Shown here: in pieces, positions 17,402 to 25,736 of the stretch
How the letters are laid out: the number at the start of each line of letters is the position of its first letter
How positions within the stretch are numbered: the first letter of the stretch is position 1
Assembly: GCA_014360495.1 (NCBI GenBank)
Contig: JACIXR010000009.1
Location: 1-64,000, forward strand
Length of the DNA stretch: 64,000 nucleotides
Source: a bacterium
GTDB lineage: Bacteria; Armatimonadota; JACIXR01
Direction of reading: 5' to 3'
Notes under the pieces: generated by a model
What the model was told of the DNA's origin: nothing
What the model saw: only the letters and a program-made list of their open reading frames with translations
Databases searched by the model: none
Made by a program: the position numbers and the translations under genes

Positions 17402-18259
17402 ATGAAGCTCGTGATTATAACTGGTGTTTCCGGAGCGGGGAAGACCCAATGTATGCATTTCCTTGAGGATTTGGGATATTTCTGCGCCGATAATATCCCA
17501 CCTTCCCTCCTTCCTCCTCTCTTGAGGATGTGCCATTCCCATGGCGGATTTGAGAGGGTAGCTGCAGTTGTTGATGCGAGGGGAGGCGAGTTCCTAAGCG
17601 AGCTCCTTAAAACATTGGAACGAGAAAGAAAGGAAGGAGTGGATGTAAAGCTCGTGTTCTTAGATGCAAGGGACGATGTCCTCATTAATCGCTTTAAGGA
17701 AACTCGTAGAAAGCATCCCCTTCTCCAGCAAGGAAGGACTATATCTGAAGCTATAAAGGAAGAGAGACGCAGACTCAGCGAAATAAAAGATTCCGCGGAT
17801 TTGATAATTGATACTTCCGCCCTTCGCCCTGCTCAGCTGAAGGAAAGATTGCGGGAATACTTCGCGGGCGAAACTCAACCCCTTACCATCTCCATCATCT
17901 CCTTCGGCTACCAGAATGGAATCCCTATGGAAGTTGACCTTCTCTTTGATGTTCGTTTCCTCCCCAATCCCTATTACGAGGAAGAGCTCAAAGAACTAAA
18001 CGGTTTAGACGAGAGAATTAAAAGATTCGTGCTGGATAGTGAAATCACCAAGGAGTTTATGAGGTATTTGATGGATTTCCTCCGCTTTACCCTTCCTTTC
18101 TATGAGAAAGAGGGTAAAGCGTATCTTTCCATTGGAATAGGTTGCACGGGTGGAAGGCACAGGTCAGTCGTGATAGGGGAGGAGTTAAAGAGGATTTTGA
18201 AAGAAGAGGGCTATAGCGTGGTTGTTTTTCATAGGGATTTGGAGGTTGGAGAGGAGTAA
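17402..18259 (+). CDS. rapZ: RapZ/YvcJ nucleotide-binding protein
   Basis: 285 residues, standard length. Walker A is G8-VSGAGK-T15. The C-terminal domain carries the conserved GCTGGRHRSV segment and the sentence-like ISFGYQNGIP (usually SFGYKYGIP). In enterobacteria RapZ binds GlcNAc-6-phosphate and presents small RNAs to RNase E; elsewhere the conserved partner is YvcK, as here. The stop overlaps the next start by one base (TAATG). Confidence 0.95.
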   Translation: MKLVIITGVSGAGKTQCMHFLEDLGYFCADNIPPSLLPPLLRMCHSHGGFERVAAVVDARGGEFLSELLKTLERERKEGVDVKLVFLDARDDVLINRFKETRRKHPLLQQGRTISEAIKEERRRLSEIKDSADLIIDTSALRPAQLKERLREYFAGETQPLTISIISFGYQNGIPMEVDLLFDVRFLPNPYYEEELKELNGLDERIKRFVLDSEITKEFMRYLMDFLRFTLPFYEKEGKAYLSIGIGCTGGRHRSVVIGEELKRILKEEGYSVVVFHRDLEVGEE

Positions 18260-19584
18260 TGAGAAAGATAACGAGAAAGATTTATCGCTTGGTAGGTGGG
18301 CGAAAGACATGGGCAAGGATTAGGAGACGCCTTAGGTGGCTATATCCAGGTATGGGGGTAAAGAGATGGATTCTCCTCTCCCTTCTGGGTGCTGTTCTTT
18401 TCTGCGGTGGAATCATCCTCCTTTTTGAATTGAGGCTCCTTGATGTTCTCGGCTGGACAATCAAACAATTCTATCTCTTCACCGGCAAATTATTGCCCAC
18501 TCCTTGGGCGGGAGTTGGGCTCCTTTTTATAGGGACAACGATATTAGTGATTGCTATCCAGAGGGCGATAAAGGGAATATTGGTCAATGTTAAAACGCCA
18601 AAGGGTAAATCCCTCTCCGATGTCATCTATAACAGAAAGTTTCTCTCTTCTGGTCCCAAAATCGTAACTATAGGTGGCGGGACGGGGTTATCCACTATAT
18701 TAAGGGGTTTGAAGGAATTTACCTCCAATATCACCGCAATTGTGACTGTGACAGACGAGGGCGGTTCCTCAGGAAGGTTGAGGAAGGATTACAATATTCC
18801 TCCACCAGGCGACATAAGGAACTGCCTTGTGGCTCTCGCGGAGTGCGAGCCCTATATGCAGAACCTTTTCCAATTCAGATTTGATAAGGGAGAGGGTTTA
18901 AAGGGGCATTCCTTGGGAAATCTCCTCATCACCGCAATGACGAGGATAACTGGGGATTTTGAGAAGGGGATAGAGCAGATAAGCGATATTTTGGCCGTCA
19001 GAGGGAGGGTTCTACCTTCTACAAAGGAGAGGATAACCCTCAAAGCGGAAATGGAGGATGGGCAAATCGTAGTGGGTGAGACGAATATAGTCAGTTATGG
19101 CAAAAGGATAAAACGTCTCTTCATAGAGCCGCTGGCTTCCCTCCTGCCCGAAGCTGAGGAAGCGATAAGGTCGGCTGATTTGATAGTCATCGGACCGGGG
19201 AGCTTATATACGAGCCTTTTGTCCAATTTGTTAATTGAGGGTATGGTTGAGGCTTTGGAGAGCAGTAGGGCGAAGAAGGTTTACATTTGCAATTTGATGA
19301 CGGAGAAGGGGGAAACGGATGGCTTCAAGGCTTCCGACCATATAAAGGCGATAAGGGAAATGATAGGAAAGATTCCCTTCCAATATGTTATTGTCAATAC
19401 AACTCGTCCACGTCCTGAGATACTGGAGAAGTATAAAGAAGAGGGTGCCGATTTCGTTGAGCCAGATATAGATGAATTGAGGAGGATGAGAGTGAGGGTG
19501 ATAGCCCAACCGCTGATGCGTCAATTATTGCCCCTTCGCCACGATACCAGGAGGCTCGCACAACTTTTGATTTCCCTTTGTTGA
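18259..19584 (+). CDS. yvcK: YvcK-family UDP-GlcNAc-binding/gluconeogenesis factor with N-terminal membrane anchor
   Basis: 441 residues. Two membrane helices (about 36-56 and 77-97) precede the soluble YvcK/CofD-like domain that starts near 132 with KIVTIGGGTGLSTILRGLK; the TDEGGSSGRLR and PPPGDIRNCLVAL motifs are intact. YvcK binds UDP-sugars and links cell-wall precursor supply to central metabolism. The membrane-anchored form is common outside Bacilli. Coupled to rapZ by a one-base overlap. The hairpin downstream has its T-tract on the other strand, so it probably serves the convergent gene more than this one. Confidence 0.93.
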   Translation: MRKITRKIYRLVGGRKTWARIRRRLRWLYPGMGVKRWILLSLLGAVLFCGGIILLFELRLLDVLGWTIKQFYLFTGKLLPTPWAGVGLLFIGTTILVIAIQRAIKGILVNVKTPKGKSLSDVIYNRKFLSSGPKIVTIGGGTGLSTILRGLKEFTSNITAIVTVTDEGGSSGRLRKDYNIPPPGDIRNCLVALAECEPYMQNLFQFRFDKGEGLKGHSLGNLLITAMTRITGDFEKGIEQISDILAVRGRVLPSTKERITLKAEMEDGQIVVGETNIVSYGKRIKRLFIEPLASLLPEAEEAIRSADLIVIGPGSLYTSLLSNLLIEGMVEALESSRAKKVYICNLMTEKGETDGFKASDHIKAIREMIGKIPFQYVIVNTTRPRPEILEKYKEEGADFVEPDIDELRRMRVRVIAQPLMRQLLPLRHDTRRLAQLLISLC

Positions 19585-19590
19585 GTTCAT

Positions 19591-19625
19591 AAAAAGGGCG
19601 ACGCCCTCCATTGGAGGGCGTCGCC
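19591..19625 (-). terminator. Terminator of the first LTXXQ gene
   Basis: Arms GGCGACGCCCTCC/GGAGGGCGTCGCC around ATT, with AAAAA (19591-19595) giving a U-tract on the minus strand. The arms are nearly the same as those of the terminator at 20386-20420, as expected for a duplicated gene pair. Confidence 0.8.
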
Positions 19626-19676
19626 AAAATCATCTCTTCTAAACAGATTCTATTGCTCTATGAGAGCTTGCTACAT

Positions 19677-20312
19677 CTACCTCCACCATACGCCAGGTCT
19701 TCTAGGCCACGCTTGCCTCCACCACGCGCCAGGTCTTCTAGACCACGCTTGCCCCCACCATGCGCCAGCACTGGGTCTCCTCAGCCAAGCCTGCCTTTGC
19801 CATCTGCCAGCATTGGGTCCTCCAAGCCACATTTGCCTCTGCCATCCGCCTCCCATTCTCCCACTTACAGCTCTACCGCCAACCAAGCCCGGAGCCAGAA
19901 TAACCACCTGCGCCTTGGGTGGAAGCGTTCCCAGTTCCTTCTCCGTTTTCTTCAATGTAGCTAAATACTTGTTCTGTTCTTTATAGTATGTCTCAAGAGC
20001 TTTCTTTACTTCCTCGTCAGAGACCTGCTGACCGTTCTTTATATACCTTGCGAGCCTGCGTAGTTGTGCCTGAGCGGTGGCAAACTTAATGAAAGCCTCT
20101 GCGCGCTCCTTTTCTATCTTCAGTGCCAAATCCTTCTGTTCAGCTGTGAGGTTCAGGCTATCAAGGAGCTTCTCAAGATTCGTCAACCACTGCTGAATGC
20201 TCTGTCTGGGCTGGCGGGAAACCTTCTCCTGCTTATCCGCAGCGAATAGAGGAACAGTTAATAAGAGACTGGCTATGAAAACACCTAACAGCAAATAACC
20301 GAGCTTTTTCAT
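19677..20312 (-). CDS. Secreted LTXXQ (Spy/CpxP-like) helical protein, copy A, with W/R-rich repeat tail
   Basis: 211 residues with a signal peptide (1-24, ending LFAAD). The core is helical with LNLTAEQKDLALKIEKERAE, an LTXXQ-type motif; Spy/CpxP proteins are periplasmic chaperone-like stress proteins, but this assignment is weak. After KAQVVILAPG the tail is a W/R/P-rich repeat from imperfect 36- and 42-base units, unlike the glycine/lysine-rich tail of its paralogue, which suggests repeat expansion or a frame change. ATG 20312 has GGGAGGTGAT upstream and an ECF-like promoter. The paralogue is the next gene upstream. Confidence 0.75.
   Translation of the reverse strand: MKKLGYLLLGVFIASLLLTVPLFAADKQEKVSRQPRQSIQQWLTNLEKLLDSLNLTAEQKDLALKIEKERAEAFIKFATAQAQLRRLARYIKNGQQVSDEEVKKALETYYKEQNKYLATLKKTEKELGTLPPKAQVVILAPGLVGGRAVSGRMGGGWQRQMWLGGPNAGRWQRQAWLRRPSAGAWWGQAWSRRPGAWWRQAWPRRPGVWWR
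19681..19836. repeat. 36/42-base tandem repeats within a coding tail
   Basis: Two 36-base units (19681-19716, 19717-19752) differ at few positions and are followed by two diverged 42-base units (19753-19794, 19795-19836). As all units are multiples of three, every frame stays periodic: W/R/P-rich in the annotated frame, and G/K-rich (GGGKRGLEDLA) in another. Confidence 0.85.
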
Positions 20313-20333
20313 AAAAAATCACCTCCCACATAT

Positions 20334-20361
20334 ATTGACGAACAAATAATGGGGCAAGTTC
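20334..20361 (-). promoter_or_regulatory. ECF/sigmaE-like promoter of copy A
   Basis: On the minus strand GAACTT (20361-20356), 17 bases ending in CG, then TCAAT (20338-20334). The layout GAACTT-N15-CG-TC matches the E. coli sigmaE pattern and the promoter of the paralogue at 21001-21028, while the spacers are unrelated. Confidence 0.6.
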
Positions 20362-20385
20362 AAATCAAAGCTTTATTGATTTAAT

Positions 20386-20420
20386 AAAAAGGGCGACGCC
20401 CCCAACGGAGGGCGTCGCCC
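20386..20420 (-). terminator. Terminator of the second LTXXQ gene
   Basis: Arms GGGCGACGCCC (20391-20401) and GGGCGTCGCCC (20410-20420), with AAAAA at 20386-20390 forming the minus-strand U-tract. Confidence 0.85.
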
Positions 20421-20444
20421 AAAATCAGCTCTCAAACTCTATCC

Positions 20445-20981
20445 TTACTTGCCCGCTGGTCCCTTTCCCTTCGGTCCCTTCCCCATCGGTCCTTGAAGCT
20501 GACCGAAGCCTCCTCCCACTCTACCACCTACAGCTCTACCACCAGCGAAGCCCGGAGCCAGAATAACCACCTGCGCCTTAGGTGGCAGCGTTCGCAGGCT
20601 CCTCTCGGTGTTCATCAAGGTCCTGAAATAGTTTGCTTGTTCTTTGTAATATGTTTCAAGAGCCCTCTTCGCTTCATCGTCTGAGACCTGCTGACCGTTC
20701 CTTATATCCCTCGCGAGCCTCCCGAGCTGTGCCTGGGCAGTTGCGAACTTAACGAAGGCATCCGCGCGCTCCTTTGCTATCTTCAGAGCTAAATCCTTCT
20801 GCTTTGAAGTGAGATTCAGACTATCCAGGACTTTCGCAAGACTCGTCAGCGCCTGCTGCATACCTTGCCCGGGTTGAGCGGGCACCCTTGCTCCCCTCTG
20901 TGCCTGCTGGGAAAGAAGGGGAACCGCCACCAATAGGGTGGCGAGGAAAATACCTAAAAGCAAATAACCGAACTTCTTCAT
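20445..20981 (-). CDS. Secreted LTXXQ (Spy/CpxP-like) helical protein, copy B
   Basis: 178 residues from ATG 20981, chosen because CACCTCC (20988-20994) gives GGAGGTG seven bases upstream; an earlier in-frame ATG would overlap that site. Signal peptide about 1-25. The core LDSLNLTSKQKDLALKIAKE and the LPPKAQVVILAPG segment are almost the same as in copy A; the tail ends PMGKGPKGKGPAGK and is short and basic. Likely a periplasmic envelope-stress or metal-responsive protein, inferred from the LTXXQ-type motif and ECF-like promoter. No partner sensor or anti-sigma gene is nearby. Confidence 0.75.
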   Translation of the reverse strand: MKKFGYLLLGIFLATLLVAVPLLSQQAQRGARVPAQPGQGMQQALTSLAKVLDSLNLTSKQKDLALKIAKERADAFVKFATAQAQLGRLARDIRNGQQVSDDEAKRALETYYKEQANYFRTLMNTERSLRTLPPKAQVVILAPGFAGGRAVGGRVGGGFGQLQGPMGKGPKGKGPAGK

Positions 20982-21000
20982 AAAAATCACCTCCATATTT

Positions 21001-21028
21001 TTAGACGATAAAAGGCGAGGAAAAGTTC
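21001..21028 (-). promoter_or_regulatory. ECF/sigmaE-like promoter of copy B
   Basis: On the minus strand GAACTT (21028-21023), 17 bases ending in CG, then TCTAA (21005-21001), followed about 11 bases later by GGAGGTG. Very close to the sigmaE consensus GAACTT-N16-TCTGA/TCTAA. Confidence 0.65.
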
Positions 21029-21342
21029 AAATTTCTGCTTTTGAAATTCGTATATTACCTTAAAAAATTTTGTAGAAAAAAATCAAGAATGTTCTTTTTT
21101 AGATAGCAGATTTAGGTAGACAAGTTTAAGGTGTTTGTTGGAAACTAAAGATTAATAAGCCGATAAGGAAAGTAAAAACTTTTGGAAAATTTGTAAAGCT
21201 TTAAAGGGAGTTTTCTAAATCAGAGCAGCCCCTTAAAAGTGTGTTTTTAAATTTATTTATGCAACAAGACGCTTAATAACATTTAATTCCCGAGAATTTG
21301 CGTAAAATCTTGCAAAACCATAAACTAATATTGGTGAATGTG
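21029..21342. other. AT-rich intergenic region
   Basis: Divergent gap between copy B and the DUF2007 gene. A/T-rich, with no repeat module, hairpin with U-tract or convincing -35/-10 pair on the plus strand that I can see. Confidence 0.6.
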
Positions 21343-21573
21343 ATGGAAAAAGAAGAGGAACTTTTGACCGTTTGGATAACAGATTATCCCAAAGCTATTG
21401 TATTAAAAGGTAGACTTGAGAGTGAAGGAATCCGAGTATTGTTAAGATACGAATCCCTCGGATTCACGGTTGGGGGAATAACAGCCGACGGCTTGGGTGA
21501 AGTAGAGATTGTGGTCCCCGCGCGCTTCGCTGAGAAGGCAAGGGAGATTTTGGAGGAGATTGGGCTCAGGTAA
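21343..21573 (+). CDS. DUF2007 (putative signal-transducing) small protein
   Basis: 76 residues from ATG 21343. The sequence LTVWITDYPKAIVLKGRLESEGIRVLL, then VEIVVPARFAEKAREIL, matches the DUF2007 ferredoxin-like fold, which is thought to bind a small ligand or peptide. An upstream in-frame TTG (21298) is less likely because it adds an atypical N-terminus. It converges on larB with an eight-base 3' overlap. Confidence 0.7.
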   Translation: MEKEEELLTVWITDYPKAIVLKGRLESEGIRVLLRYESLGFTVGGITADGLGEVEIVVPARFAEKAREILEEIGLR

Positions 21574-22321
21574 GGGATTGAAGCAGAAGATGGGCGAAGA
21601 CCGCGGCGGAAAATCCCGCATCTATGTTCACGACCACAACGCCGGGCGCGCAGGAATTAAGCATTGAGAGAAGGGGAGCGATTCCACCAAATGATGCGCC
21701 ATAGCCGATGCTAGTGGGCACAGCGATTATTGGCTTGCCGAGGAGACTGGCAATGAGGGATGGCAATGCTCCCTCCATTCCTGCGACCGCAATTATCAAG
21801 CTCGCTTCCCTTAAATGCTCAATATTGTCAAGCAAACGATGAACTCCCGCTATTCCCACATCATAGATTTCCTTCGCCCTTTCCCCCAAGAAGCGTAGGG
21901 TTACAACTGCTTCCTCAGCAACCGGTATATCTGATGTCCCACCGGTCACAACAGCCACATACCTTTCCCCTCTGGGCTGGGGAAGCTCTCCCACAACTAT
22001 CAACTTTCCTCTTGGATAGTATTCCGCCTGAGGAAAACTATCCTTTATAGCTTCCCAAACTTCTTGTCTAGCCCTCGTTGCTAAAGCTCTTCCGTTTTTC
22101 TCATATAGCCTTTTCAAGATAGCGATTATTTCCTCTATACTCTTCCCGGGACAGAAGACGACCTCGGGGATTCTAATCCTCTTCAAACGACCGTAATCCA
22201 CCTTGGCGAACCCCAAATCATCCCATCCCTTATCCAAAATCAAATTCATTGCATCCTCAAGGGTTAGCTCTCCCCTCTTGAAAGCCTCTAAAATCCTCAA
22301 AAGCTCTCCCTTATCCTTCAC
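21566..22321 (-). CDS. larB: LarB, nickel-pincer cofactor biosynthesis (NaAD carboxylase/hydrolase)
   Basis: 251 residues with a GTG start overlapping the upstream stop (GTGA). The AIR-carboxylase-like C-terminal domain shows TGGTSDIPVAEEA, AGMEGALPSLIASL and PTSIGYGASFGG, highly diagnostic for LarB. The family carboxylates and hydrolyses nicotinic-acid adenine dinucleotide, the first step of the cofactor of lactate racemase and relatives. larC, larE and larA are not in the window, so they lie elsewhere or the product has another use. Last gene of the pdxS operon. Confidence 0.93.
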   Translation of the reverse strand: MKDKGELLRILEAFKRGELTLEDAMNLILDKGWDDLGFAKVDYGRLKRIRIPEVVFCPGKSIEEIIAILKRLYEKNGRALATRARQEVWEAIKDSFPQAEYYPRGKLIVVGELPQPRGERYVAVVTGGTSDIPVAEEAVVTLRFLGERAKEIYDVGIAGVHRLLDNIEHLREASLIIAVAGMEGALPSLIASLLGKPIIAVPTSIGYGASFGGIAPLLSMLNSCAPGVVVVNIDAGFSAAVFAHLLLQSLT

Positions 22322-23346
22322 TCAACCTTAACCTCCATCATTTCAACTTTATCGTTATAGATGAGGAGAACGGAGTAGGGATTAAGGATGACAAAATGTT
22401 CTATCTTCCCCTCGCAATCTCTCTCCCAGATGAAGCGCCCCTTTTGATTAAATAATAGAAGCTTATCCCTATTATCATCCATACAAAGGAGCTCGCCTTT
22501 TGGGGATAAAAGCAAGGGGATGGGTTTCAGTAGAAGTCCGCCCCTTTGCCACTTAACATCCCCGCTTTGGTCTAAAACGAGGAGCTTTCGTTCCTCCATC
22601 TTGTCCTTTATTTCTTGTTCAATTCCAAGGCAAAGAAATGGGGGAGTGGAGAGGAAGGAGCAGGCATTCCCCTTGAACTCCTTGCTCCACAAAACATAGC
22701 CAGAAGGGATATGACGAGATAGATAGAGCTGGTCGGAATGGGATACGAGCGATAAGAACCCTCCATCGCTTAAGGGGGATATTTTCTCTATGTTGGGGAA
22801 AGGGAAAAACAAAGGTTGCTTTCCTTCCTGAAAGATACAGAGTTTGTCTGGCAGTGCAAGGGCGATTCTTCCATCTTGAAGGATTGCTAAATGGTTTATC
22901 GGTTTACGGAAATTGTATCTTCGCCAGCCTTTTAATCGGCTGGGTGATTTTCTTAAGGTTAGAATGTAAAGGTAGCTCTCATTGGCTGTTAGTGCTATTT
23001 TTTTCCCCCTTGAGGCGATTAGATTGACTTTTCCTATATTGAACTGCCAGAACTGAAAGCCACTTAAATTGAGGAGGATGAGCCTATAGCTATTTCCCTG
23101 TTTGGTTATCACAAGCGCCTGACCATCGGGAAGGAGGAAAGCGCGCGTTAACCCCTTGAAGGAGCGTTTCCAGATTATCTTCCCTCCCTTATCTATCTTA
23201 TAGACATTCCCTTTCCCCCAAAGGAGGAGTGCCCTTCCGTTTGAATTTCCTCCTTCCGCTTGGATGTCAAGCTTCCAAAGGGTGCTGATGGGCTCGGAAA
23301 GAGCGAGGAGGGAGAAGAGGATAAGGGGGATTAGCCTTAATCGCAT
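22318..23346 (-). CDS. Exported PQQ/WD-like beta-propeller
   Basis: 342 residues with a hydrophobic leader (about 1-18). Repeating strands such as GGKIIWKRSF, SGFQFWQFNIG, SGYVLWSKEFKG, SGDVKWQRGG and KGRFIWERD give a blade periodicity like PQQ-dependent-dehydrogenase or BamB-type propellers, without catalytic features. Starts one base after pdxT and overlaps larB. The reason for its place between vitamin B6 and nickel-cofactor genes is not evident. Confidence 0.7.
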   Translation of the reverse strand: MRLRLIPLILFSLLALSEPISTLWKLDIQAEGGNSNGRALLLWGKGNVYKIDKGGKIIWKRSFKGLTRAFLLPDGQALVITKQGNSYRLILLNLSGFQFWQFNIGKVNLIASRGKKIALTANESYLYILTLRKSPSRLKGWRRYNFRKPINHLAILQDGRIALALPDKLCIFQEGKQPLFFPFPNIEKISPLSDGGFLSLVSHSDQLYLSRHIPSGYVLWSKEFKGNACSFLSTPPFLCLGIEQEIKDKMEERKLLVLDQSGDVKWQRGGLLLKPIPLLLSPKGELLCMDDNRDKLLLFNQKGRFIWERDCEGKIEHFVILNPYSVLLIYNDKVEMMEVKVE

Positions 23347-23907
23347 CTATAAGCCGAGGAAGAAGCGATATAGGCGGGTATCCCCCGTTAGCTCGGGGTG
23401 GAAGGCGCAGGCGAGAAGGTTTCCCTCCTTAGCCAAAACTATTTTATCATCAATTTGTGCTAAAACCTCAACAGAGGGAGCGACGCTTGTTATGATGGGA
23501 GCTCTGATGAATATCGCTCTAAGAGGTGGTCCTTCCATTCCTTTAATCTCCAAATCGCTCTCAAAGGAATCCCTCTGCCTGCCGAAGGCATTTCTTCTAA
23601 CAGTTATGTTCATTAGACCCAAAAGCGGTTGCTGATGGTCCTCTACCTTCTTAGCCAAGAGAATCATACCCGCGCAGGTGCCGAGTATGGGCATTCCGTT
23701 CTTTGCCCTCTCCACTATTTTCTCCCTCAAGCCCCAGCGAGTGAGTAGGATGCCCATCGTGGTAGATTCTCCACCGGGGATGACGAGGGCATCTATTTTA
23801 TTTAAACCTTCCTCGTCCTTAACAAGGAAAGCTTCCACTGGGAGACTCCTTAAAACTTCAAGATGTTCTTGAAAATCGCCTTGTAAAGCGAGGACTCCTA
23901 CCTTCAT
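23347..23907 (-). CDS. pdxT: Pyridoxal 5'-phosphate synthase glutaminase subunit
   Basis: 186 residues. Class I glutamine amidotransferase: nucleophile C78 in GTCAGM, oxyanion PGGEST (44-49), and His/Glu in AFHPE. It supplies ammonia to PdxS. ATG 23907 overlaps the pdxS stop by one base and suits the family start ([12 protein letters not shown]); an upstream in-frame TTG lies inside pdxS. Confidence 0.97.
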   Translation of the reverse strand: MKVGVLALQGDFQEHLEVLRSLPVEAFLVKDEEGLNKIDALVIPGGESTTMGILLTRWGLREKIVERAKNGMPILGTCAGMILLAKKVEDHQQPLLGLMNITVRRNAFGRQRDSFESDLEIKGMEGPPLRAIFIRAPIITSVAPSVEVLAQIDDKIVLAKEGNLLACAFHPELTGDTRLYRFFLGL

Positions 23908-24794
23908 TACCAACCTCTCGTTGCCAATAGGTCTTTATCCTCAAGTTTTCTTATATCAATACCCGGCATTGGCTCGCCAAGTCCTTCCGATATCTGGGCG
24001 AGGATTTGAGGATTATCGTAATAAGTAACCGCGTCAACTATCGCCTTAGCTCTGGCGTAAGGGTCTTCGGACTTGAAGATTCCCGAGCCTACGAAAACCG
24101 CTTCCGCTCCCAACTGCATCATAAGAGCTGCGTCTGCGGGAGTCGCTATTCCACCGGCGGCGAAGTTGGGAACGGGGAGGCGACCGTGTTCCGCTACCCA
24201 TCTAACTAACTCATAGGGAGCGCCCAATCTCTTAGCTTCCGCCATCAACTCCTCTTTAGGAAGAGCGGTTAACCTCCTTATCTCGTCCATTATCAGACGC
24301 ATATGGCGGACAGCCTCAACGACATTTCCCGTTCCCGCCTCGCCCTTCGTCCTAATCATCGCCGCCCCCTCGGCGATTCTGCGAAGTGCCTCTCCCAGAT
24401 CCCTCGCTCCGCAAACGAAGGGAACGGTAAATTTATGTTTATCTATATGATGGGATTCATCTGCGGGAGTGAGCACTTCCGATTCGTCAATGAAGTCAAC
24501 GCCCAAAGCCTCGAGTATTTGCGCCTCTACGAAGTGTCCGATTCTGCACTTAGCCATAACGGGGATGGTTACAGCTTCCATAATTTCCTTAATCTTCGCA
24601 GGGTCAGCCATTCTTGCAACCCCGCCCTGCGCCCTGATGTCGGCGGGAACCCTCTCAAGAGCCATAACGGCAACTGCTCCCGCCTCCTCGGCAATCTTTG
24701 CCTGTTCGGCGTTGGTAACATCCATTATGACTCCGCCTTTGAGCATCTGGGCGAGACCAACTTTAACGCGCCAAGTTCCAGTCAAAATCTGCAT
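23907..24794 (-). CDS. pdxS: Pyridoxal 5'-phosphate synthase subunit PdxS
   Basis: 295 residues from ATG 24794, the usual length, with GGAGG eight bases ahead; an earlier in-frame start would add 14 atypical residues. Family motifs are intact: [64 protein letters not shown] and [17 protein letters not shown]. The TIM-barrel enzyme makes PLP from ribose 5-phosphate, glyceraldehyde 3-phosphate and ammonia. First gene of the leftward pdxS-pdxT-propeller-larB operon. Confidence 0.98.
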   Translation of the reverse strand: MQILTGTWRVKVGLAQMLKGGVIMDVTNAEQAKIAEEAGAVAVMALERVPADIRAQGGVARMADPAKIKEIMEAVTIPVMAKCRIGHFVEAQILEALGVDFIDESEVLTPADESHHIDKHKFTVPFVCGARDLGEALRRIAEGAAMIRTKGEAGTGNVVEAVRHMRLIMDEIRRLTALPKEELMAEAKRLGAPYELVRWVAEHGRLPVPNFAAGGIATPADAALMMQLGAEAVFVGSGIFKSEDPYARAKAIVDAVTYYDNPQILAQISEGLGEPMPGIDIRKLEDKDLLATRGW

Positions 24795-25366
24795 ATCATT
24801 CGCCTCCAAATTTTTAATTTTACCTTTTAATCTCAAAAAGTCAATATTCTGTATAATTCCATGGTATTTGAGACTCCTTAGGAGATTTCCCCTTATTGGT
24901 TGACTATAATTCTGAAGGAGAATCTTCGGTTCAGGAAATCTCCAAGTTCCCCCGCAAATTCGCTTCTGTTATCCATCCCAACACAACTCACAGTGAGGGA
25001 AGATACCTTGTTTATACAGCTAATGGTTAAAAACTGCCTCTTCTAAGCCTTTTTAGTCCGATAAGGACACCCTTTACTTCAAAATAAGAGATTGCCATTG
25101 CTTCCTTTCAGGAAACCTTGCAATGACAATTTTATGGCTGTCATTATGAGGGCACCCTCTCTTTCATTGCGAGCCTGACTGTGTAAGCACTTGGACATGG
25201 CAATCTCTTTTTTGTGTAGGTCCCCACTGCCATTGCAAGGAGCGAAGCGAAGAAGCAATCTCGTAAAAAAACCATATGCGCTCAAAAGGAATTTCGCTTG
25301 ACTTTAACTTGCCAAAATTTAAAATTTATTTTTGTATTTCCTTTAAAGTAAGGAAGGTGATTGGTA
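24795..25366. other. Intergenic region with mobile-element-end repeat and hairpin repeats
   Basis: Holds a copy of the TTTGAGACTCCTTAGGAGA repeat at 24867-24890, whose homology with the copy at 46984 extends about 60 bases, and the hairpin repeats at 25083-25275. The stretch between them shows neither a gene nor clear structure. Confidence 0.7.
25083..25275. repeat. Interspersed hairpin repeats
   Basis: Three modules: GAGATTGCCATTGC with TTCCTTTCAGGAA and CTTGCAATGACA (25088-25130); CATTGCGAGCC to GGCAATCTC (25165-25209) in the opposite orientation; and GCAAGGAGCGAAGCGAAGAA followed by GCAATCTCGT (25236-25264). Same conserved ends as other copies with different inner arms. Confidence 0.8.
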
Positions 25367-25732
25367 TTGCAATTCAGGGAGATGCTTCGCGCCAAAATAC
25401 ATAACGCTCGTGTAACGGATGTTCTTCTCCATTACGAGGGAAGCATTACTATTGATAAGGAACTTCTTAAGGCATCCGGCATTTTGCCGGGAGAGAAGGT
25501 TCAGGTTTTAAATCTCAACAATGGACAACGCTTCACAACTTATGTGATAGAGGGGAAAAAAGGAGAAATTATATTAAATGGTCCTGCTGCTCGCCTCGCT
25601 TATCCCGGTGACATCGTCCTCGTCTTGGCTTATAGTCTCGTGAGCGAGGACGAGGTAAAGAACTGGACCTATAAAGTAATTTATCTGAATGAGAACAACG
25701 AAATCACCAAAATTGAAGAAAAAGGAGGATAA
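25367..25732 (+). CDS. panD: Aspartate 1-decarboxylase
   Basis: 121 residues. The self-processing site is G25-S26 in YEGSITID, giving the pyruvoyl cofactor at S26; NGPAARL and PGDIVLVLAY are also family motifs. It makes beta-alanine for pantothenate and CoA. TTG 25367 is chosen: GGAAGGTG lies seven bases upstream and it gives the family-like QFREMLRAKIHNARVT start. Other pan genes are absent here. First gene of a six-gene operon. Confidence 0.95.
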   Translation: MQFREMLRAKIHNARVTDVLLHYEGSITIDKELLKASGILPGEKVQVLNLNNGQRFTTYVIEGKKGEIILNGPAARLAYPGDIVLVLAYSLVSEDEVKNWTYKVIYLNENNEITKIEEKGG

Positions 25733-25736
25733 AAAA

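Noticed and set aside
19591-19625. Terminator of yvcK
   Set aside because: The hairpin is close to the yvcK stop, but its T-tract is on the minus strand, so it is better given to the convergent gene; a weak bidirectional role is not excluded.
19611-19964. Plus-strand proline-rich frame of 117 codons
   Set aside because: It is the antisense of the tandem-repeat tail of the LTXXQ copy A gene, which has a signal peptide, ribosome-binding site, promoter and a paralogue.
24866-24890. Possible CRISPR repeat (TTTGAGACTCC element)
   Set aside because: Only single copies at scattered loci, no regularly spaced spacers and no cas genes; similarity extends beyond a repeat-length unit.
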